A DNA stretch of 64,000 nucleotides from Bacteroidota bacterium. GTDB lineage: Bacteria; Bacteroidota; Ignavibacteria; UBA10030; UBA8401. This document shows, in pieces, positions 51,891-61,219 of the stretch (position 1 is its first letter; each line of letters opens with the position of its first letter). Below the pieces are notes generated by a model. It was given only the letters and a program-made list of their open reading frames with translations. It was not told where the DNA came from and did no database searches. The stretch is taken from positions 62,001-126,000 of the forward strand of contig DATJPT010000010.1 in assembly GCA_035506275.1 (NCBI GenBank), given 5' to 3'. Made by a program: the position numbers and the translations under genes.

Positions 51891-52922
51891 ATGAACTACA
51901 TTGATCTTCGGAGCGACACAGTAACGAAGCCCTCCGCGGCAATGCGGCAGGCGATGGCGAACGCGGAGGTCGGCGACGATGTGTTCGGCGAAGACCCGAC
52001 CGTCGTTCAATTGCAGGAAAAAGTTGCAGCCCTTCTCGGGAAAGAGAAAGCGCTCTACGTGCCGAGCGGCGTCATGAGCAACCAGCTCGCGATCAAAGCG
52101 CAAACAGAACCGGGCGACGAAATCATTTGCGAGCAGGATGCGCACATCTTCAACTACGAGACGGCGGCCCCATCGTTGATTTCTTCGGTGCAGGTTAAGA
52201 CAATTCCGGGAACAAAGGGCGTCATATGCGCGGGACAGCTTGAGTCGGCGATACGTCCGAAAGTCTACTACATGCCCCGTTCGAGAATGGTATGTCTCGA
52301 GAACACGCACAACCGTGCTGGCGGAACAATCTATCCGATCGATGAGATAGAGCGCATATCGTCCTTTGCCCGCTCGCATGAGATGCTGATGCACTTGGAC
52401 GGCGCGCGGCTTTGGAACGCGTGGGTTGCCACCGGCATTCACCCGAGAGAATATGCGAAGCACTTTGATTCCGTTTCGGTCTGTTTTTCCAAAGGACTCG
52501 GCGCGCCGATCGGCTCGGCAGTCGCCGCGTCCGCCGCGACCATCGAACGCGTTCATAAGTGGCGAAAAGTCTTCGGCGGAGGAATGCGTCAGGCAGGCAT
52601 CATCGCCGCGGGAGCGGTATATGCTCTCGACCATAACGTTGAACGTCTAAAAGAAGATCACGAGAAAGCAAAATTCCTGGCCGAGAAGATCTCATCGATC
52701 CCAAAGCTCTCGCTCGACTTGGACGCCGTGCAGACCAACATCATCATTGTCAACACCGAAGGAACCGGGAAAAAACCGGATGAAATTATTGCGCTGTTGA
52801 AAACGCAGGGACTTTTGGTGACCCTCGGTTCCTACAACAGCATCCGCGCAGTGATGCATCTGGACGTCTCGATGGACCAAGTAAAGCAGGCCGGTGATAT
52901 TCTTCTCTCTACACTGAAATAG
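51891..52922 (+). CDS. ltaE: low-specificity L-threonine aldolase
   Basis: 343 residues. Motifs: [66 protein letters not shown] and [14 protein letters not shown], where the Lys binds PLP. The enzyme cleaves threonine to glycine and acetaldehyde (and related beta-hydroxy amino acids). It begins 7 bases after lnt and ends 1 base before the thioesterase start, so the group is probably one transcript. Confidence 0.94.
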   Translation: MNYIDLRSDTVTKPSAAMRQAMANAEVGDDVFGEDPTVVQLQEKVAALLGKEKALYVPSGVMSNQLAIKAQTEPGDEIICEQDAHIFNYETAAPSLISSVQVKTIPGTKGVICAGQLESAIRPKVYYMPRSRMVCLENTHNRAGGTIYPIDEIERISSFARSHEMLMHLDGARLWNAWVATGIHPREYAKHFDSVSVCFSKGLGAPIGSAVAASAATIERVHKWRKVFGGGMRQAGIIAAGAVYALDHNVERLKEDHEKAKFLAEKISSIPKLSLDLDAVQTNIIIVNTEGTGKKPDEIIALLKTQGLLVTLGSYNSIRAVMHLDVSMDQVKQAGDILLSTLK

Positions 52923-52923
52923 C

Positions 52924-53385
52924 ATGGACAAGAAACTCTTTCGCCACCGGACAACCGTCCGGGTGAGAAATTATGAGATCGACTGGCAGGGAATCGTTCA
53001 TAATGCGGTCTATCTTCATTACTTCGAGGTCGGAAGGATCGAGTACCTGAACACCATCGGCGCGAAAGTGGACATCAACACCATTAACAATCAATCCAAA
53101 GTAGTTCTCGCCCGCAACGAGATCGATTACCGTGTTGCGGCACGATACGGCGACACGCTCAACGTCTATTCCCGAATCTCGTCCATCAAGAATACCAGCT
53201 TTATTTTTGAAGGATTGCTGGAGCGGGAATCCGACGGCACAACGATCGCCGAAAATGTCGCTGTCCATGTTTGGCTCAACGATAAAACGAACCGCCCGAT
53301 GCCGGTTCCCGACGACTTCCGAAAACTGGCCCAGAAGTACGAAGGGGAACATTGCCGCATTCAGTGGCCTTCAATCATTGTTTGA
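52924..53385 (+). CDS. acyl-CoA thioesterase, 4-hydroxybenzoyl-CoA thioesterase (hotdog) family
   Basis: 153 residues. The hotdog fold start VRNYEIDWQGIVHNAVYLHYFEVGRIEYL contains the catalytic Asp in place of the usual YxDxDxxG pattern (here YEIDWQG), and ARNEIDYRVAARYGDTLNVYSR follows. Such enzymes hydrolyse acyl-CoA or acyl-ACP thioesters (YbgC/FadM type). It ends directly before trpE (TGA then ATG), so translation may be coupled. Substrate unknown. Confidence 0.87.
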   Translation: MDKKLFRHRTTVRVRNYEIDWQGIVHNAVYLHYFEVGRIEYLNTIGAKVDINTINNQSKVVLARNEIDYRVAARYGDTLNVYSRISSIKNTSFIFEGLLERESDGTTIAENVAVHVWLNDKTNRPMPVPDDFRKLAQKYEGEHCRIQWPSIIV

Positions 53386-54885
53386 ATGAGCATGACGAGT
53401 TTCGAAGAGTTTAAAAAGCTTGCGGGCAGCGGAAACATCATCCCCATCTACGAGGAGTTGATGGCGGATACCGAAACGCCGGTGTCCGTCTATCTCAAAC
53501 TCAAAGACGAAAGCCCATACTCATTCTTGCTCGAAAGCGTTGAAGGGGGAGAGAAGATCGGCCGCTACACGTTTCTCGGATACAACCCGTTCATGGTCTT
53601 CGAGATTCGTGGGAGGTCGTTCACCATCAAGCCGCGGCATCCTGATGTCCATGTTTTGCCCAAGCTTGTCGATCCTTCGATGCATCCGCTTGAGGCGCTG
53701 AAAAAGATCTTCGCCCACTGCAAGACCGTCCCCGTCCAGGGATTGCCCCGCTTCACCGGAGGCGCGGTCGGATACTTTGGATACGAAACCATTCAGTTAT
53801 TGGAAAACGTCCCGTCCGCAAAAATAGACCTCCTTGGAGTTAATGATGCGACGTTGATGTTCTTCGATACGCTGCTGGTGTTTGACGCCGTAAAGCGAAA
53901 CGTTTCGGCCGTTGCCAATGCCTACGTCCCGGCAGGAGCCGGTGAGGCTCAGCTGCGCGAAGAATATGACAAAGCCGTTCTAGAAATTCATCGGCTGAAA
54001 ACCATTCTGCAAAAAAGCGTCTCGTATGCCGTTCACTCTTCCGGATCGATCGGGCAGTTGGAACATTTGATGACCCGGGATCATTTCCTTGCGAACGTTG
54101 AAAAAGCAAAACAATATATCGTCGAAGGAGATATTTTCCAGGTCGTTCTCTCCCAGCAGATGAAAATGGAATACGCCGGCGACCCGTTCGACATTTACCG
54201 CATGCTGAGGACGGTCAACCCATCGCCGTACCTTTATTTCCTCAACATTAACGGCATGTCCATCATCGGGTCGTCCCCCGAATTGCTTGTGCGGCTGGAC
54301 AACGGGATCGTTGAAACACGTCCGATCGCCGGGACACGCAGGCGCGGTGCGACCGCGGAAGAAGATGCCCGCCTGGAAAAAGAATTGCTGGCGGATGAGA
54401 AGGAGTGCGCTGAGCACCTCATGCTCGTCGACCTTGGGCGGAACGACATCGGACGGATATCCGAATACGGAAGCGTCGACGTCACTCAATTTATGGCGAT
54501 CGAAAAATATTCGCATGTCATGCACATCGTTTCCAACGTCCGGGGAAAGTTGAAAAAAGGAATGTCGGCCGTCGATGCGCTGTATTCCTGCTTTCCTGCA
54601 GGGACCCTCAGCGGCGCTCCGAAGATCCGTGCCATGGAGATCATTGCCGAGCTTGAACCAAGCAGACGCGGGGTGTACGGCGGCGCTGTCGGCTACCTCG
54701 ATTTCTCCGGCAACCTCGATTCGTGCATTGCCATCAGAACGATCGTCGTCAACAACGGGGCAGCATATTTCCAGGCCGGCGGAGGAATTGTTCACGATTC
54801 CGTCCCCGAAAAGGAGTTCCAGGAATCGATGGACAAAGTTGCAGCCACGGTCAGCGCGGTGAAGAAATTGCGAAAGGCGGATTAG
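53386..54885 (+). CDS. trpE: anthranilate synthase component I
   Basis: 499 residues. The N-terminal tryptophan feedback motif (SFLLESVEGGEKIGRYTFLG) favours TrpE over PabB, and the chorismate-binding core carries SSPELLVRLDNGIVETRPIAGTRRRG, EHLMLVDLGRNDIGR, GTLSGAPKIRAMEII and the C-terminal VYGGAVGYLDFSGNLD. With the glutaminase encoded 6 bases downstream it turns chorismate and glutamine into anthranilate. The remaining trp genes are not in the window, so this pair is separate from a trp operon or shared with folate synthesis. Confidence 0.92.
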   Translation: MSMTSFEEFKKLAGSGNIIPIYEELMADTETPVSVYLKLKDESPYSFLLESVEGGEKIGRYTFLGYNPFMVFEIRGRSFTIKPRHPDVHVLPKLVDPSMHPLEALKKIFAHCKTVPVQGLPRFTGGAVGYFGYETIQLLENVPSAKIDLLGVNDATLMFFDTLLVFDAVKRNVSAVANAYVPAGAGEAQLREEYDKAVLEIHRLKTILQKSVSYAVHSSGSIGQLEHLMTRDHFLANVEKAKQYIVEGDIFQVVLSQQMKMEYAGDPFDIYRMLRTVNPSPYLYFLNINGMSIIGSSPELLVRLDNGIVETRPIAGTRRRGATAEEDARLEKELLADEKECAEHLMLVDLGRNDIGRISEYGSVDVTQFMAIEKYSHVMHIVSNVRGKLKKGMSAVDALYSCFPAGTLSGAPKIRAMEIIAELEPSRRGVYGGAVGYLDFSGNLDSCIAIRTIVVNNGAAYFQAGGGIVHDSVPEKEFQESMDKVAATVSAVKKLRKAD

Positions 54886-54891
54886 AGGCCG

Positions 54892-55461
54892 ATGATCCTC
54901 ATCATTGACAACTACGATTCGTTCACGTTCAACCTGGTTCAATACCTCGGCGAACTCGGCGTCGAGCTGCGTGTTGTCCGTAACGACGCTCTCTCGCTTT
55001 CGGACATCGAAAAGATGAAGCCCGAAGGAATCGTCATTTCTCCCGGTCCCTGTACGCCGCACGAGGCCGGGATTTCGGTCGAACTCATAAAGAAATTTCA
55101 CGCATCGATTCCGATCCTCGGCGTCTGCCTGGGACATCAGGCGATCGGAGCAGCCTTCGGCGGAGACATTGTTAAAGCACCGACGGTCGTCCATGGGAAG
55201 GTCTCAAAAATAAATCATAACGGACAAGGGATCTTCCGAAAAGTCCCGGATCAATTCTCAGCCGCCCGCTATCATTCTCTCGTCATAAAAAAAGAAACAA
55301 GGCCTAAAGAATTGGAGATCTCCGCGTGGACGGACGACCAGGTGATCATGGGAGTGAGGCATGTCAGTTCACCGACGTTCGGCGTTCAATTCCACCCGGA
55401 ATCGATCGCAACGCAACACGGGAAGATCATTCTTGAAAATTTCATCAGGCGCCGTTACTAG
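54892..55461 (+). CDS. trpG: anthranilate/aminodeoxychorismate synthase glutaminase component
   Basis: 189 residues. Class I glutamine amidotransferase with IDNYDSFTFNLVQYLGELG at the start, SPGPCTPHEAG, the nucleophile Cys in GVCLGHQAIG, and the His/Glu dyad in VQFHPESIAT. Paired with TrpE it supplies ammonia; the same subunit often also serves PabB. It starts 6 bases after trpE and is followed 32 bases later by the LOG gene. Confidence 0.93.
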   Translation: MILIIDNYDSFTFNLVQYLGELGVELRVVRNDALSLSDIEKMKPEGIVISPGPCTPHEAGISVELIKKFHASIPILGVCLGHQAIGAAFGGDIVKAPTVVHGKVSKINHNGQGIFRKVPDQFSAARYHSLVIKKETRPKELEISAWTDDQVIMGVRHVSSPTFGVQFHPESIATQHGKIILENFIRRRY

Positions 55462-55493
55462 CGCGGTCAGAACTTCGAAAAAGGAAAAATCTC

Positions 55494-56201
55494 ATGGCAT
55501 CCAGAACTGAACACGACATTGCTCAGGACAAAAAGCTCGATCAACTCCTAAAGACACAGGACGACATCTGGAGGGTGTTCCGCGTGATGTCGGAATTTGT
55601 CGAAGGATTCCAAACATTCTCCCGCCTCGGGCCCTGCATCACAGTGTTCGGGTCAGCCCGCACGAAACCCGGGACGCGCTATTACGACATGACGGTGGAA
55701 GTAGCGAAGGAATTTGTCAAGAACGGATACGGGATCATTTCCGGCGGCGGACCCGGAATTATGGAGGCGGCAAATAAGGGAGCGAAAGAAGCCGGGGGCG
55801 TTTCGGTCGGGATCAATATCGATCTCCCTTTTGAACAGAGCGCCAATCCGTACATCGACAAGGATAAATTGATCACGTTCAGACATTTCTATGTCCGCAA
55901 AGTCATGTTCGTCAAGTATGCACAGGCGTTCGTGGTGATGCCGGGCGGATTCGGCACCCTCGATGAATTATTTGAATCTGTCACTTTGGTGCAAACCCGG
56001 AAGGTCAACAAGTTTCCGATCATCCTTATGGGAAAGGAATATTGGAGCGGATTGTTCGATTGGGTGAAGAACAGAATGCTCACAGAAGGCAACATCTCGG
56101 AAATTGACCTGCAGCTTTTTTCGATGACCGACGACCCGAAAACCGCGGCTCAGACCGTGGCCGATTTCTACAAAGGAACCGAACACGCCCCGAATTTCTA
56201 G
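55494..56201 (+). CDS. LOG-family protein (cytokinin riboside 5'-monophosphate phosphoribohydrolase type)
   Basis: 235 residues. The LOG/lysine decarboxylase-like motif is complete: SGGGPGIMEAANKGAKEAGG and VVMPGGFGTLDELFESVTL. Family members cleave the N-glycosidic bond of nucleoside 5'-monophosphates; many annotated as lysine decarboxylase lack that activity. The N-terminal 45 residues (KLDQLLKTQDDIWRVFRVMSEFVEGFQ) are a helical extension seen in the longer bacterial LOG group. It precedes polX by 8 bases. Confidence 0.88.
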   Translation: MASRTEHDIAQDKKLDQLLKTQDDIWRVFRVMSEFVEGFQTFSRLGPCITVFGSARTKPGTRYYDMTVEVAKEFVKNGYGIISGGGPGIMEAANKGAKEAGGVSVGINIDLPFEQSANPYIDKDKLITFRHFYVRKVMFVKYAQAFVVMPGGFGTLDELFESVTLVQTRKVNKFPIILMGKEYWSGLFDWVKNRMLTEGNISEIDLQLFSMTDDPKTAAQTVADFYKGTEHAPNF

Positions 56202-56209
56202 AGGTGAGC

Positions 56210-57961
56210 ATGGATAAAGCAAAGGTTTCGGATATACTCGATCAAATCGGGACTCTCCTCGAATTACGGGGGGAGAACCCGTTCAAGTGCCGCGCATACC
56301 ATAATGCCGCGCGGGCGATCGAAGGCGCCACGGCAGACCTCGAAACGCTCGTCCGGGCGGGCGAGCTGAGAAACATCAAGGGCGTCGGCGAAGCGATCGC
56401 TGAGAAGATCTCCGAACTTGTCACGACAGGGAAGTCTGAGTATTATGAGGAGCTGAAATCCTCGCTCCCCGAAGGACTGATGTCGATGCTGCGCATTTCA
56501 GGCGTAGGCCCCAAGAAAGTGAAGATCTTGTACGAGAAGCTGAAGATCAAATCGGTCGAAGAGCTTGAAGCCGCATGCAAGGCGGGGAAGCTTGAAAAGG
56601 TCGAGGGCTTTGGTAAGAAAACTGAAGAGAACATCCTGGCGGGGATAGAAGCGCTGCGGAAACACAGTTCGAAATTCCTCTATTCACAAGCTGAAAAGGA
56701 CGCTCAGAACATCTACAACGTGGTCGTGAAGCAAAAAGGAATTATCCGCGCCGAAATCGCCGGCAGCTTGCGGCGGAAAAAGGAGACCATCGGCGATATC
56801 GATATCGTCGCCAGTGCGAAGTCATCGGCTGTTCCTGCCATCATGAAGGCATTCACGTCGCATTCTGAGGTCGAACGAATAACCGGCCAGGGGGAAACAA
56901 AATCGAGCGTCGTTCTCAAATCCGGTATCAATTGCGACCTTCGCGTGGTCGATGATTCGGAGTTTCCATTTGCGCTCAATTATTTTACCGGCAGCAAAGA
57001 CCACAACGTCCGGCTCAGGACGATCGCAAAAAAATTTAACCTCAGCCTGAATGAGTACGGCTTTTCAAAGCTCGGCTCGGACGAAAAACGGGGGAAGGCG
57101 AAGAAAACGGTTCCGTGCAGGGATGAACAGGGGATCTACAAAGCGCTCGGGCTTGAGTACACCCCCCCCGAACTGCGCGAAGATTTCGGCGAGATTGAAG
57201 CTGCGGAAAAGAACAAATTGCCTCATCTCCTCTCAGAAAAAGATATCCGCGGCACATTCCATTGCCATACAAATTACAGCGACGGGGTCAACACTCTTCA
57301 GGAGATGGCGGAGGGGGCGCAAAACCTGGGATGGGAGTACCTTGGCATCGCAGACCACAGCAAGGTTGCGGTCTATGCAAACGGCCTGACCGAGGACCGG
57401 GTGAAAAAGCAGCAAAAAGAGATCAATACGTTGAATCAAAAATGGCCGGACTTCCGTATCTTTAGTGGTACAGAGGTCGATATCCTTGCCACGGGCGAGC
57501 TTGATTTCAGCGACAAAGTCCTTTCATTGTTCGACTACGTCGTTGCATCGGTCCACAGCAGTTTCAAAATGACCGAAGCCGAGATGACAAAGCGAATTAT
57601 GAAAGCGATCAAGAACAAATATGTGACGATCCTTGGCCACCCGACGGGGCGATTGCTGCTGCAGCGCGAAGGTTATCCGCTGAACCAGACGGCGATCATC
57701 GATGCCGCGGCTGACTACGGAAAGTGCATCGAAATCAACGCGCACCCCTCACGGCTGGATCTCGACTGGCGGATGTGCAAGTATGCAAAGGAAAAGGGGG
57801 TCAAAATATCCATCAACCCGGATGCCCACGTCGTCGACGGTTTGCGAGACGTGCGGTACGGCGTCGGCATTGCGCGCAAAGGATGGCTGGAGAAGAATGA
57901 CGTCCTCAATACGATGAACTTGCACCAGGTCCAAAAATATTTCGGTTCATCTCAACGATAA
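56210..57961 (+). CDS. polX: DNA polymerase/3'-5' exonuclease PolX
   Basis: 583 residues from ATG 56210, placed 5 bases after GAGG (a GTG at 56204 overlaps that site). Helix-hairpin-helix motifs (ELRNIKGVGEAIAEKI, LRISGVGPKKVKILYEKL, LEKVEGFGKKTEENILAGI) lead to a polymerase beta-like core with GDIDIVAS and a third Asp in NCDLRVV, then a C-terminal PHP nuclease domain (TFHCHTNYSDG, IADHSK, EINAHPSRLDLDWR, INPDAHV). PolX fills gaps in base excision repair and removes 3' damage. Full family length. Confidence 0.95.
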   Translation: MDKAKVSDILDQIGTLLELRGENPFKCRAYHNAARAIEGATADLETLVRAGELRNIKGVGEAIAEKISELVTTGKSEYYEELKSSLPEGLMSMLRISGVGPKKVKILYEKLKIKSVEELEAACKAGKLEKVEGFGKKTEENILAGIEALRKHSSKFLYSQAEKDAQNIYNVVVKQKGIIRAEIAGSLRRKKETIGDIDIVASAKSSAVPAIMKAFTSHSEVERITGQGETKSSVVLKSGINCDLRVVDDSEFPFALNYFTGSKDHNVRLRTIAKKFNLSLNEYGFSKLGSDEKRGKAKKTVPCRDEQGIYKALGLEYTPPELREDFGEIEAAEKNKLPHLLSEKDIRGTFHCHTNYSDGVNTLQEMAEGAQNLGWEYLGIADHSKVAVYANGLTEDRVKKQQKEINTLNQKWPDFRIFSGTEVDILATGELDFSDKVLSLFDYVVASVHSSFKMTEAEMTKRIMKAIKNKYVTILGHPTGRLLLQREGYPLNQTAIIDAAADYGKCIEINAHPSRLDLDWRMCKYAKEKGVKISINPDAHVVDGLRDVRYGVGIARKGWLEKNDVLNTMNLHQVQKYFGSSQR

Positions 57962-57979
57962 TTTGAAAAGGAGAAACAC

Positions 57980-58579
57980 ATGAGTGCGCATCGCCGGCCA
58001 TATCTTGGCGCATTAATTCTGATCACACTGGGGGTCCTTTTTCTGCTCGACAATCTCGGAATCGCCGATTTTGGCGCTATCATTTCGACCTACTGGCCGG
58101 TGATTCTTATTCTCATTGGAATTCGTATATTCTTCAGGTACGGACGGGGTCCATCGCAGCCCTCCGCGACGACGGAACCGGTGACGATGGGAACGACGCA
58201 GGAATCCAGCGCCTCTGCCATCCACAACTCAAACGTCTTCGGCGACGTGGACATGAAGATCAGTTCGAGGGATTTCCGCGGCGGTTCGATCTCGAATGTT
58301 TTTGGCGACATGAACATTGACCTCTCGGAAATCGCGCTCGCGGAAGGGGAGCAGGTACTTAAATTGGACGGCGTATTCGGTGACCTCCACGTCTTGGTTC
58401 CGAAAGATATTGAGATCGCAGTGACGTCGCATTCGGTGTTCGGGGACGTGAGGGTCTTAGGAAACATGAAAACAGGATTCGGGCAGGAAATTTTCTTCTC
58501 CTCCCCGAACTATTCGGCGGCCCCCAAGAAGCTTCGGATCCTGTCGAATCAGGTTTTTGGCGACGTGAAAGTGTGGTAG
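57980..58579 (+). CDS. LiaF-like membrane protein with five VFGD repeats
   Basis: 199 residues. Two N-terminal membrane helices (ALILITLGVLFLLDNLGI; YWPVILILIGIRIFF) form the LiaI/LiaF-type transmembrane region, a linker of about 40 residues follows, then a beta domain in which SNVFGDVDMKIS, SNVFGDMNIDLS, DGVFGDLHVLVP, HSVFGDVRVLG and NQVFGDVKVW recur, ending at the C-terminal Trp. This suggests a right-handed beta-helix with one VFGD per turn, as in the cell-wall-active antibiotic response protein family. A regulatory or envelope-stress role is inferred from family likeness only. AAAAGGAG precedes the ATG. Confidence 0.8.
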   Translation: MSAHRRPYLGALILITLGVLFLLDNLGIADFGAIISTYWPVILILIGIRIFFRYGRGPSQPSATTEPVTMGTTQESSASAIHNSNVFGDVDMKISSRDFRGGSISNVFGDMNIDLSEIALAEGEQVLKLDGVFGDLHVLVPKDIEIAVTSHSVFGDVRVLGNMKTGFGQEIFFSSPNYSAAPKKLRILSNQVFGDVKVW

Positions 58580-58636
58580 GCGAAGATGGTGAAAGGCTCT
58601 CAATCGTTACCTATTCATAACCGGGGCTAGAAAAAA

Positions 58637-59617
58637 ATGAGCATCGTTAGCGAACTCGGCATTCCTTCGGGGACGATCGCATATACCGTTCTTCATCAGG
58701 CAGGTCCGAACGCGGAAGCCGCCGATTCTCAAAAGGGGCTCGGCGAAACTTTAGGGAAGGTGAAGTATCATGAGGAATTGAGAAATGCTCTTCAGAATAC
58801 TCTCGCCGAATCCGCCGCCCTGCGCGACGCTTTTCAAGCCTCTCTTTTTGAGGCCAGAAACAGGGCGTCACAGGTTGCAAAGGGAAGCTTGAATCAGTAT
58901 CTGTCGACTCCGATAAAGTCCGACAACGAAGACGTACAGAGAATTATCAGGGAAGCTCTTGAGAAATATTCCGAACAGGTCCTTCCTTCGCCGAATATCG
59001 GGATCGAATCCGCCTGGGTCTCGTATCTTCTGCCGGACGCAAGAATTGTCACGTCGCAAACGAAGGTCTCCGTCCTCATCCGGAAAATGCTTTCCGCCGG
59101 GAAGCTGAACTTAAAACAATTGGGCTTTACGAAGGGGAAGCTTCCCTCAAATATCTTTGAAACCGTTTATCTCCTCGCAACGGGAATTAATCTCGATGTC
59201 CTGGAATTTATCTTCCGCAAGACGATGGCCACCGGCGGCATCTGGCAGTTCGCAGAGAATATGTGGACGGGGGTTTACAATGTCCTTTCAACAGTGGGGA
59301 CCGCAGAACAGAGAGGGATTGCCTGGGAAGCTTCACTCTTCCCCCAGACCGTGCGGATGAAAGGGGGAGAATTTGTTGCGGAGTCGGAAAAAATTTTTGA
59401 ACGGCTCTCTAAAGAATTTAATCTCCACCAGCTGTCGCTGTGGCAGAGTAAATTTCCTTTCCGGGAAGAAAATAATTTCACGCTTCGCATCAGAATGATC
59501 CCCGATCAGAAACTTCTCTTCGAGATCATTAAATGGCTCGGCGCCGTTGAGAACGAGATTGTCAGAACGGCGTTGACGTCGGATGCTGCCCTTGTCGTGA
59601 AGGAGATCATTCCGTAG
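58637..59617 (+). CDS. conserved-looking protein of unknown function
   Basis: 326 residues, no signal peptide and no membrane segment. The first 60 residues are Glu/Leu/Ala-rich helices (LGETLGKVKYHEELRNALQNTLAESAALRDAF), the middle has mixed helix and strand (VSYLLPDARIVTSQTKVSVLIRKMLSAGKLNL), and there is an aromatic-rich segment (GIWQFAENMWTGVYNVLS). I recognise no family and see no catalytic motif. The codon pattern and steady length indicate a real gene, and nth starts one base after its stop, so it belongs to the same transcript. No function is proposed. Confidence 0.75.
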   Translation: MSIVSELGIPSGTIAYTVLHQAGPNAEAADSQKGLGETLGKVKYHEELRNALQNTLAESAALRDAFQASLFEARNRASQVAKGSLNQYLSTPIKSDNEDVQRIIREALEKYSEQVLPSPNIGIESAWVSYLLPDARIVTSQTKVSVLIRKMLSAGKLNLKQLGFTKGKLPSNIFETVYLLATGINLDVLEFIFRKTMATGGIWQFAENMWTGVYNVLSTVGTAEQRGIAWEASLFPQTVRMKGGEFVAESEKIFERLSKEFNLHQLSLWQSKFPFREENNFTLRIRMIPDQKLLFEIIKWLGAVENEIVRTALTSDAALVVKEIIP

Positions 59618-59618
59618 C

Positions 59619-60281
59619 ATGAAAGGAAAGGGGCAGGCGGACTTACCTGGGCAGAGATCAAAGCGCGCGCATTCAATTGAATCGCGCCTGCGAAAAGAGT
59701 ATCCTTCCGTTCCGATGGCCCTCCGTTTTGATAACCCGCTACAGCTTTTGATCTCCGTCATTCTCTCGGCCCAATGCACCGACGCGCGGGTGAATTTGGT
59801 TACTCCATCCCTCTTCGCGAAATACAAGACCGTCGCTGCGTTTGCTGAGGCAGTTCCTGCAGAACTCGAAGAGGCGATCCATTCGACCGGCTTCTTTCAC
59901 AACAAGGCAAAGAATATTATCAGCTGCTGTAAAGCGATCCGCGAAAAGCATGGCGGAAAAGTACCGTCATCGATGGAGGAGCTTATTCAGCTCCCGGGCG
60001 TCGGCCGGAAGACCGCAAACTGCGTCCTCAGCGGCGCCTTCGGCATTACTTCCGGCATTATCGTCGACACGCATGTCGCCCGTCTCGCCAATCGCCTTGA
60101 CCTGAGCGAATCTTCAAACCCAGAGAAAGTTGAACTGGACTTGTGCGGGCTTCTGGAAAAGAAAGACTGGGTTCATTTCAGCAATGCGCTGATCCATCAT
60201 GGAAGGAAGATCTGCGAGGCAAGAAAACCGAAGTGCACGCTTTGTATCCTCAGTGATCTGTGCCCTTCGTCAGCGGCTTAG
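59619..60281 (+). CDS. nth: endonuclease III
   Basis: 220 residues. The helix-hairpin-helix LIQLPGVGRKTANCVLSGAFG contains the catalytic Lys, the catalytic Asp is in IVDTHVARLANRLDL, and the C-terminal 4Fe-4S ligands fit C-x6-C-x2-C-x5-C (CEARKPKCTLCILSDLC). It removes oxidised pyrimidines and nicks the strand in base excision repair. A lysine/arginine-rich N-terminal tail of about 25 residues precedes the core. It converges with the small minus-strand gene at 60294. Confidence 0.95.
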   Translation: MKGKGQADLPGQRSKRAHSIESRLRKEYPSVPMALRFDNPLQLLISVILSAQCTDARVNLVTPSLFAKYKTVAAFAEAVPAELEEAIHSTGFFHNKAKNIISCCKAIREKHGGKVPSSMEELIQLPGVGRKTANCVLSGAFGITSGIIVDTHVARLANRLDLSESSNPEKVELDLCGLLEKKDWVHFSNALIHHGRKICEARKPKCTLCILSDLCPSSAA

Positions 60282-60293
60282 ATCACCGCAAAT

Positions 60294-60536
60294 TCAGGCT
60301 TTGGTGACATCGTCGTAGAGGTGAATAATGCAGGTTTTGCAGAAATAGATTAGTCTCGAATCTCCGACCTCCCGTTCGATAAGCTGCCCTTTGTCAAACT
60401 TCCCCCTGCAGATCGTGCACCGTTCCGTGCCGGCGTTGCCGTCGAGTTTGTTCGACCTCATGATAAATCCGTAGCCGTAGAAAATAACAGCCATGAGCAT
60501 CACGAGAAAAAGAGCTGCCAAAATTGAAAATGTCAT
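60294..60536 (-). CDS. small membrane protein with a two-CxxC zinc-ribbon-like tail
   Basis: 80 residues from ATG 60536, which has AAAGGA 7 bases upstream (a further ATG at 60575 lacks a site). One N-terminal membrane helix (FSILAALFLVMLMAVIFYGYGFIM) is followed by a soluble tail with CTIC and CKTC about 25 residues apart, which could bind one zinc ion. No named family was recognised. It is convergent with nth and divergent from the HD-domain gene. Small anchored zinc ribbons often assist protein-protein contacts, but no role can be assigned. Confidence 0.7.
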   Translation of the reverse strand: MTFSILAALFLVMLMAVIFYGYGFIMRSNKLDGNAGTERCTICRGKFDKGQLIEREVGDSRLIYFCKTCIIHLYDDVTKA

Positions 60537-60608
60537 AAAAAATTCCTTTAATGAACTAGGTAAATGTAGCAACATCCCCCCGAAAATGAAAGAAGAAAGG
60601 CCGGTTCA

Positions 60609-61160
60609 ATGGACCGAATGAGCACTTTTGCGCTTTTGCAAGAGTATACGAAAAGCGAAAGCCTTCGAAAGCACGCGCTGTCGGTTGAGACGGCGATGCG
60701 TGCGTACGCAAGAAAATTTTCTGCTGACGAGGAGATTTGGGGAATCACGGGATTGATCCACGATTTTGACTATGAGATGTATCCTCAGGCTCCCGACCAT
60801 CCGATGAAAGGTTCGGAGATCCTCAAAGCCAGGGGATATTCCGAAGAGGTTCGGACGGCGGTCCTGGGGCACGCCTCGTATTCGGGGGTTCGGCGCGAGT
60901 CACAGATGGCAAAATCATTGTTCGCCTGTGACGAATTATGCGGGTTTATTGTCGCCTGCACGCTCGTGAGGCCGAACAAGAAGATAGAAGGCCTGGAGGT
61001 AAGCTCGGTGAAGAAAAAGTTGAAGGATAAAGCGTTTGCGCGGAGCGTCAACAGGGAGGAGATTATCCAAGGAGCGGCAGAGCTTGGCATTCCACTCGAC
61101 GAACATATTCAATTTGTCATCGATGCATTGAAAGCAAACGCCAACGAATTAGGGCTATAG
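60609..61160 (+). CDS. HD-domain phosphohydrolase-like protein
   Basis: 183 residues (an ATG at 60618 is an alternative start). HD motifs: the N-terminal RKHALSVETAMRAYA with the first His, LIHDFDYEMYP with the HD pair, and GHASYSG with the later His. This is the compact HDIG-like type that acts on nucleotides or has lost activity; the substrate is unknown. The C-terminal about 45 residues (KKKLKDKAFARSVNREEIIQGAAELG) are helical. It is the last gene before the sulfur-carrier operon, with 59 bases between. Confidence 0.85.
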   Translation: MDRMSTFALLQEYTKSESLRKHALSVETAMRAYARKFSADEEIWGITGLIHDFDYEMYPQAPDHPMKGSEILKARGYSEEVRTAVLGHASYSGVRRESQMAKSLFACDELCGFIVACTLVRPNKKIEGLEVSSVKKKLKDKAFARSVNREEIIQGAAELGIPLDEHIQFVIDALKANANELGL

Positions 61161-61219
61161 CCTTTTTTGAACCTTCACGGATCGGTTTGTGTTATAAGAA
61201 GTACGACAAAAAGCCATTT

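Noticed and set aside
53980-55194. 404-codon minus-strand frame
   Set aside because: It is antisense to trpE and trpG, whose motifs are complete on the plus strand.
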